This document shows, in pieces, positions 58,069 through 64,000 of a stretch of 64,000 bases of DNA. A program made the translations under genes and the position numbers. Position 1 is the stretch's first letter, and the number at the start of each line of letters is the position of its first letter. The notes under the pieces were generated by a model that worked only from the letters and a program-made list of their open reading frames with translations, searched no databases and was not told the origin of the DNA. This stretch comes from Botryosphaeria dothidea (taxonomy: Eukaryota > Ascomycota > Dothideomycetes > Botryosphaeriales > Botryosphaeriaceae), in the NCBI GenBank assembly GCA_011503125.2, contig WWBZ02000040.1:2294001-2358000 (forward strand), given 5' to 3'.

Positions 58069-58778
58069 CAAGGATCGTCGATACCAAGTCCAAATTGATT
58101 ATGCCAACCTTTTTTGCATTTGTTCATTGTCGTCTCATCTTTCCGACACCATTCGGTCTTGTACACCGGCATGGACTGAGCGCCGGGCATACAAACTTTC
58201 CACCGGTGACTTGGGGTCGCGGTACGGAGGACTCGGTAAGAAGCGGTCGGATGGCACACGATGGAACGCGATAAGAGGAGTGGAGTTTTGGCGTGCGATG
58301 CGTTCGGGCGTAATTTGCGGGCGAACGGCAGTTAGGGTAGAGTCGTCGGTGTTGAGTCTGATGGGTGCGGAAGTGACCCGAGCCGAGCCGGGCGTGCAGG
58401 ATCGCCGGGTAGGCAGAGGGAGAGCAGTTGGCTGGGCCTGTTTGACGTGGAGCTCGAGTTGAAGAAGCGGGGAGCGGAGTAGTAAGATAACGATGAAAAA
58501 AAGAAATCAAAGCAAAATGAAAGAGTTGGGTGTGTTATTCTGCCCGGAAAATTAGCAAAACACCAAGAGTGAATGAAAGATGGGAATCCCAGCCAAATTG
58601 GTCAGGACAGCTTACCCTAGTATCCAAAACAACTCGTGAGCTTTATCCTGAAGGGGTCATAACTAAAATGAAAAAAATTACAAACTATTTACCGCACGTT
58701 TGCCGGATGTTCTCATCACACATCCAAGCACCCCAACCCAAGCTTCCCATTTACCATCCCAAAAGCAAAACACAATCC
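58069..58778. other. Convergent space between P450 and transporter
   Basis: About 710 bp between converging genes. It contains the P450 relic described separately; the rest is AT-rich 3' flank of the transporter. Confidence 0.5.
58381..58482 (+). pseudogene. Relic of a second P450 3' end
   Basis: In frame to a TAG at 58480-58482 the sequence reads RESSWLGLFDVELELKKRG, matching the end of the intact P450 (RGNWMALYDVELELQRRG) 400 bp upstream. Further upstream a GSRYGGLGKK-like segment near 58215-58245 may be an eroded heme loop. It suggests a former tandem duplicate or a neighbouring paralogue that was mostly deleted. Confidence 0.55.
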
Positions 58779-60361
58779 CTACACCTTGCTCATCAGTCCC
58801 CACCCTCCCTTCAACCCCCTCGCCGTCACATGCAACGCGCCACCTAGCAGCATCGACACGCCCGCATACACCATCAACCCAACAAACCCATCGCCCTCCC
58901 GATCCTTGATCGCGCCCTCAATCGGCAAGCCCGTCAGCGCGCCCAGCGCGATCGCGAGACAAAAGCCGCCGAGCTTGAGACCAATCTCATCGAGCTTGCC
59001 GTCCGCAAGGGAGACAACGCATGGGGCGCCGAGGCTCACAAACCCGCCGCTGCAGAACCCGTAGAGGAGCGCGAACACGATGATGCCGGCGGACGACGGG
59101 TGCAGCTCGAGGGGCAGCCAGAAGCACAGGACGAGCACGCCCGAGAGGCTCGACACGATCGTCATGACGTTGAACTGGCCGGCATGGTCGGACAGCCAGC
59201 CGGGCAGCACGCGGCCGACGACGGACCCGGCGTTGGCGATGGCCAGGGTGTACTGGGCCATCTGCTCGCTCATGCCATTTTGCGCGGCCATCTCGGGGAG
59301 GTAGTTGAGCGGCGCGAACAATCCCTAATCCCTAGAGTTAGCGACAATTGCCGAAATATGCCGAGAATGATCCCAATACTCCGAGCTCTCGAAAGTGTGG
59401 GGATCAAAGTAGAGAAGGAAAAAGCCGGCGGTGGGGTAAGTAGGAAAGGGCGATCATCTCGCTTTCACTTACCCACATGGTAAAGAAACAGCCAAGCACG
59501 AAGAACAGCCACGGCAGCGACTTGAACGCCTTCAACCCCGCCGAAGCTCCTCCCTTCTGGCGGCCCGTTGGCGGGAAAGGCGTCGAGCACAGCACATTCG
59601 CTACACCCAACAAGATCCCCTGCAGCAGCGCCACCCACCGGACCGCGGATGCGAAGCCGACCTCCTCCACGAGGCGCGGAATCATCAAGGGGAACACGAC
59701 TCCACCCAGGCTGGAGCCGCACGAGACAATTCCGACGGCGAGGCCGCGCCTGGTGGAGAACCACTGCGTCGCCAGGGTCATGGCAGGAAGCGACAGACCC
59801 GAGGTCGCGAATCCGAAGGCGACGCCCTGCGCAAGCATGACTTGCCAGTACGTCTTGCAGAGGCTCAGCATGCAGACCGAGAAGACGGCTAGAACCGAGA
59901 AGGGCCCAATTATTTTGCGGCATCCATAGGCGTCGACGAGCTTGCCGACGAACGGTCCGAACATGAATAGCAGAAAGACCTGGAGTGTCGTGATCCACGC
60001 CAGGCTCGATGAGGATTGGTCTGCCAGCAGCGTGTCCTGGTAGTAGTACTGGAAAACTCCACAGCTGTGCATTTCGGAAATTTGATGCGACGGTCAGTTA
60101 ACATGCCTCGTACACAAAGTTGCAAAAGACGCGTACGCGGCCAGCAGGGATGGGGGACGTCTCCAGCTCCACTTACGCATTGACATAGCCAAATGAACAG
60201 AACTGAAGCAGAAAGGATCCAGCGACACAAGCCCATGCCCGGGCTCCGCCGTTGGGAGGTACAAGGGCTTGGCGATCTGAAGAATCTGCTTCATTGTCCT
60301 TTTCGGCGAGGGAAACAGAGCCGTTGTTGCTCGAATGGGCTTCACAGTCTTTTGACGCCAT
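58779..60361 (-). CDS. MFS transporter, monocarboxylate-permease (MCT/MCH) type
   Basis: Three exons (60361-60177, 60064-59473, 59324-58779) give about 440 residues. The introns are 112 and 148 nt, long for this region. After a polar cytosolic N-terminus (40 residues) come about twelve hydrophobic segments, starting GGARAWACVAGSFLLQFCSFGYVNA and GVFQYYYQ, the usual opening of fungal MCT-like carriers. The loop-2/3 signature GPFVGKLVDAYGCRK and a second-half GRVLPGWLSDHAGQFN match the MFS pattern. It sits in the plasma membrane (inferred) and could export the cluster product or import a small acid. ETP clusters usually use a drug/H+ antiporter instead, so this choice is unusual. It converges on the P450 and is divergent from the AflR-like regulator. 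Confidence 0.9.
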
Positions 60362-61227
60362 GACTGAACAATCCAAAGATGCTCCGTCAATCTTCCACTT
60401 CTTTTCAACGTGTCCATCCTGTGGAATTCATATAGATCCATCATGCTGAAGCCACGGTCGAGAGATATACCAAAAAGGCTAGTCCCGGCCGAGGGTACGT
60501 GCTGAGGGTCCCACTGTTTGACCGCCGGTAACTCACCAACGGCATTTGCTGGGGTAGAGATGTGTCCAGGATTCTCCAGGGTCTGCGTCGGACATTATAC
60601 TCGGCGCGTATCACAAGAGCGGCCAAGCTCGCGATATCGGCCTAGCACCAGCAGCCACGTCGCCTTGTGTGCGGTCCGCAGCCGTGCTCCCGTCTTCGGC
60701 TGTCGGCCGGGACTAGCCATACTGGGTTGCCCAAGCCGAGTCTGCTGAAGTTCTTTAAACCACCACAGATCCTCCCGACTCTCAATCCGCATGATGCGAG
60801 GGAAATACGCAGTTTCGGCGGCTTTTTTTTCTCTCTAGTCACACCGTCAGGGCTGTTTCGACTCCTCATATGTGCCTCGACAGAGCATCCTAATCACGCC
60901 ATGCTCGAGTCAGCGCCAAGCATGAAATTCGTGAATGATTTACGTGGACTTACGCGAAGTACGAGTCAGCAAACGAGAGAGCCTGGAAGAGCGCTTTGGA
61001 TGCCTCGGATTGAACCCTGCGACGCCGGAGCGGCATGTCCGCAGCTGCGAGTCAACAACAAGCTCAGAATTAGTGTTGTAGCTCAGCGGCAGTTCTGGTT
61101 AAAACCCGGTACCTGCTCAGTACCTGAATGCACCTCGGTGCCCTTTATCTGATCATCTTATCTTTTATCACTCACCCAACGTCTTGTCATCGTGAAAAGA
61201 GAGCCCAACAGCTCGACAAGTGCGAAG
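60362..61227. promoter_or_regulatory. Bidirectional promoter, transporter / AflR-like regulator
   Basis: An 866-bp space between divergent starts. No further gene or clear TATA box was recognised. A binding site for the cluster regulator is expected but cannot be named. Confidence 0.5.
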
Positions 61228-62686
61228 ATGGATAGAAGATCCGAGTTCCGGGACGCCTTCTTCGTCGCCACCCCGTCGGCTCTCTGGAAGGATCCCCCCA
61301 GTGACAAAGCACGGCCGAAGCTGCGCTCCGCCTGTGATTCCTGTCACGCCGCCAAAGTCAAATGTACGGGAGAGCCGACGTGTGCTCGTTGTCAGAGCCA
61401 AGACTTGCCTTGCAGCTACAGCTATGCCATGAGAGCAGGCAAGCCAAAAGGTAGTCGAAACAGGAAAACCTTGGAGAAACAAGCGCGTCTCCGCCAGGAA
61501 CACGCAGCCCGCAATCTCCACAATGATTGGCAGACCACCGCCATGGATCTGGACACATCCCAATGGGTCGAATCTGGGGCAACAGCGGAGATGGATCTGA
61601 GTTGCTTTAGCGACGAGTTTAATGGAGGAAACAACGTAGGACATTCGGACATTTTCCCAATGGGGCATCCTCCGAGGCTAACACATCAATCAGCCTATTC
61701 AGCGGTCCGTCTTGACGAGCGGGGAGCCTCAGTGCGCGACCGGACAGAATTTCTCAATAAGTCCGCCGGAGAGTGGATTCTCCCATGTAGATCCATTCCT
61801 GCTGGCTTGTGAGAGTCCGCCATTCGAACCTTTCCCGGGATTCGACACAGAGAAGTGTTCTCCGGAGAACGAAATTTGCGGCGCGTCCGCCCAACCGTTC
61901 CAAGACGAGACGGAATTGTGCGATTGCTTCGAGAATCAAGTAACCAACCTCAACTCCCTCCATTCACTTCATCGCAAAGCTCGTCCTCAGAACTCATCGT
62001 CCTTTCCGGGTTCTTGTCGTCTGGACATTTGTGTGCAGCGCATCAACGCCGCCCTCACGTCATGTCGGACATTTCTCCGTTGTACCCACTGCCGAAAAGA
62101 CTCTTTCTCGGTTCTCCTCACAGTATCATCCTTTCAACTCGTCATGCGCCTCTTCGAATATATAGTGGCGCAGCAATCGAGCACGCCTGACTCGGACGTC
62201 AATAACAGCGGGACGCCTAAGAGCGGTCATATAAATGGGCAGGTATGGTGTCGCCTCGGCGAATATGAAGTCAGTCAGGAGGAAGAGGTGGCAATTCGGC
62301 GGTTTGTCGTGCGACGAGCACTCCAGAAAGGAGAGGAAACACTCGCAACTTTGAAGGCTTTGACAGAGCGGCAAGCAAGGACCGCGGAAACCAGTCCGCA
62401 AGGACAAAGGGTGGGATCTTCGACCAGTTCAAGTCCCCGAATAAACTCTCTGCCGTCACCTTCATCAGTCATTTCAGCGACTCTGGCAGAGACTGCCCAC
62501 GATTGTGGAGCTACCGGTAGTGTTGAGGCGACGATGAAAGGTGAAATGAGAGAACCTGTCTGTCCCGAGACCGGATTCACCGATCTGAGTGGAGCGGATA
62601 TGGCTTACATACAGCAAATCATATGTCGTAGCGAGGCGGTGCTGGAGCTATTCATGCGCACTGTTTCAAGGGATCTGTACATTTAG
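61228..62686 (+). CDS. AflR-like Zn2Cys6 transcription factor (cluster regulator)
   Basis: Two exons (61228-61635 and 61694-62686), about 466 residues. The 58-nt intron (GTAGGA donor, GCTAAC branch, AATCAG acceptor, phase 0) explains the frame change near 61.7 kb. The binuclear zinc cluster is near residue 35: CDSCHAAKVKC, then CARCQSQDLPC, with spacing C2C6C5C2C6C, followed by a basic GKPKGSRNRK segment. The C-terminal half contains the AflR-type domain (LDICVQRINAALTSCRTFLRC, SSFQLVMRLFEYIV, RRFVVRRALQKGEETLATL). Such proteins switch on the secondary-metabolite cluster they sit in. ATG 61228 is preferred since no ATG precedes it in frame. It is flanked by the transporter and a second regulator. 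Confidence 0.92.
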
Positions 62687-62810
62687 AGTACATGCAGGGG
62701 CTCATCGGAAGTACGAGTCTCGCATGCATCCAATGGAAATTATTGTCAAGAATTTCTTCCCACTTGTTGGCGATATCTTGGAATATATGCGTCTCAAACG
62801 TGATTGATAA

Positions 62811-64000
62811 TCATGCCGGTGGACTCCAGGGAAGCGAGTCAAGATTCCACCAGCCCTTCAGTGCGTCAGCGGAGCTCCTTTTCAGGAAGACACACTGCGT
62901 ACTTACCCAATCGAATTCTCCAGATAGCTCAGAAAAGTCGGGAGCATCAGCTAACGTTGCATCGCCACCATCGTTTTCCCATCTGGCCGGATTACTTCCC
63001 AGCGAGGCATCATAAGAAGTCTCCATGGACAGTTGTTCAAGAAAACTGCTCGCAACGCCCTGCCCCGAGATTTCGGAGGATGACCCTTTTGAAACAGATC
63101 CAGAATCGACGGCCCTATTTTTTTCGGCGCCGACGGAAGTTGCAAAAGGAGAAGCCTCGGCGGAATTGCAGTCCGGAGGAATTGTTCTATCGATCATCCG
63201 CCGCACCACCCTCCAAGTCTTGCTTGCTTCCGCCTCTTTCAGCTTCCGCATCATTCGAAGCGCGCTAATGGCCTTGTCAAGGAGGCCGTCGTGACTTGAG
63301 GCGCGGAATTGAGGGCTCTTTAGCTCAGAAAGGACGTGCATAATGGCTTGGAACGCGCTGTGGCCATTGATGTGCCACTGGAAGGGTTCCGTCTCTTTTG
63401 CCAAGTTGGCGGCCATGAGATTTTCCATGAGCATTACAGATTTTTCGAAAATCCTGCCAATGTCAGCTTTCAAGGTCTCGCACATACCATGGAGTTGACA
63501 TACATCATGCGAACTTCTGGGGATATGATCACCTCTCGGTAAGCCTTTGGGATTCTCAACCAGAAAATGACCCAACATTTCCACTCCAACAGAGCGGCAA
63601 GTCCAAGTGCCAATCCTTGAAGTGGGACGGATGGGTCGCAATTGCAAAGGTAAAGCCTTTGTTGCTTCTCCAACATTGAGTCAACCATCGCTCGTACTTC
63701 CTGGTATAAGTGCTGGATCTCAATAACCGGATCGATTTGTTCGTTGTCGCCAAGCGTAGACTTCTTGATCCGGCGTTCAAGACGGTAGGTGCTCTGAATA
63801 ACCTTCCTGAAGCAATGAATGCCGTTAAGGCGGATTAGATGAGTTGTCATATCAGTAAACGTAGAATTCGACTCGATCAGCTGGGAAATTGGTGTCCCCT
63901 CGACTATTTCCTCATCGTCAACATTTTGAGGCGGGAGAGTGGTGAAGTCATCATCCGAGATCGCTGGTTCATGTCCCTTGCCTTCGGCGGAACGGAAATC
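62811..64000 (-). CDS. Fungal Zn2Cys6-type transcription factor, 3' part (runs off window)
   Basis: The 5' end lies beyond 64000. The visible part reads DDDFTTLPPQNVDDEEIVEG, then an alpha-helical fungal_trans-like region (LLEWKCWVIFWLRIPKAYRE, FEKSVMLMENLMAANLAKE, WHINGHSAFQAIMHVLSEL) and a polar tail. A 50-nt intron (63503-63454, GTATGT, GCTGAC, GGCAG) joins two exons in phase. A second, in-frame 51-nt intron (62906-62856, GTAAGT, GCTGAC, AAG) would remove 17 residues and give the end GWWNLDSLPWSPPA. The zinc cluster itself is not in the window. Convergent with the AflR-like gene, 124 bp apart. It may be a second regulator of the cluster or the first gene outside it. Confidence 0.8.

Noticed and set aside
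61636..61693. Frame change inside the AflR-like gene read as a frameshift
   Set aside because: A 58-nt phase-0 intron with GCTAAC branch point explains it.
1..64000. tRNA, rRNA, CRISPR array or intact transposon
   Set aside because: By eye I found no clear A/B-box tRNA pair, no repeat array and no transposase motif; a covariance-model scan would be decisive.

Overview
The window is from a filamentous ascomycete (Pezizomycotina, probably a Dothideomycete-type genome; the class is inferred from gene style, not from a search). The evidence is short introns (mostly 48-75 nt) with GTAAGT-like donors and CTRAC-like branch points, fungal versions of core eukaryotic genes, a NACHT-type NLR relic, secreted glycosidases and a non-ribosomal peptide synthetase (NRPS) cluster.

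Positions 1-36.5 kb are mostly conserved single-copy genes separated by 0.5-2.7 kb of non-coding DNA: a C2H2 zinc-finger regulator (964-2075, -), the CCR4-NOT subunit NOT3/NOT5 (4764-6798, -) divergent from D-aminoacyl-tRNA deacylase (7273-8116, +), a small CxxC zinc-knuckle protein (10342-10814, +), the RNA polymerase III largest subunit (13063-17509, -) divergent from a tail-anchored FHA protein (18087-19849, +), a class II aldolase (20647-21501, -) divergent from a two-part beta-hydroxyacid dehydrogenase (22165-23664, +), an alpha/beta hydrolase (24585-25682, -) divergent from a PX/PH phospholipase D (26295-31891, +), an unrecognised protein (32685-33669, -) and a secreted PAN/apple-like protein (35509-36449, +).

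Positions 37.4-45 kb are accessory: a decayed NLR-like gene (SesB-type hydrolase plus NACHT) with several frame breaks, then two secreted glycoside hydrolases, a GH29 alpha-L-fucosidase (40205-42695, +) and a clan GH-A-like protein (43268-45047, +).

Positions 45.1-64 kb are a secondary-metabolite locus. Its centre is an NRPS with order A-T-C-A-T-C-T (48776-55604, -), the arrangement known from GliP-type diketopiperazine/epipolythiodioxopiperazine synthetases. It is divergent, across a 29-base C-rich tract, from a cytochrome P450 (56197-58068, +). Next come an MFS transporter (58779-60361, -), an AflR-like Zn2Cys6 regulator (61228-62686, +) and the 3' part of a second Zn2Cys6-type regulator running off the window (62811-64000, -). 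On the other flank are an O-methyltransferase, a shikimate-dehydrogenase-like gene and the tail of another regulator. This flank is damaged: the methyltransferase carries four apparent one-base insertions in G/C runs, the NRPS 3' end carries a compensating pair of frameshifts, and the dehydrogenase is cut in mid-domain and joined out of frame to the regulator tail. A relic of a second P450 3' end lies behind the intact P450. The cluster therefore looks like a partly decayed dipeptide (diketopiperazine-type) pathway, although sequence error in GC-rich runs could explain the single-base breaks. No tRNA, rRNA, CRISPR array or intact transposon was recognised.
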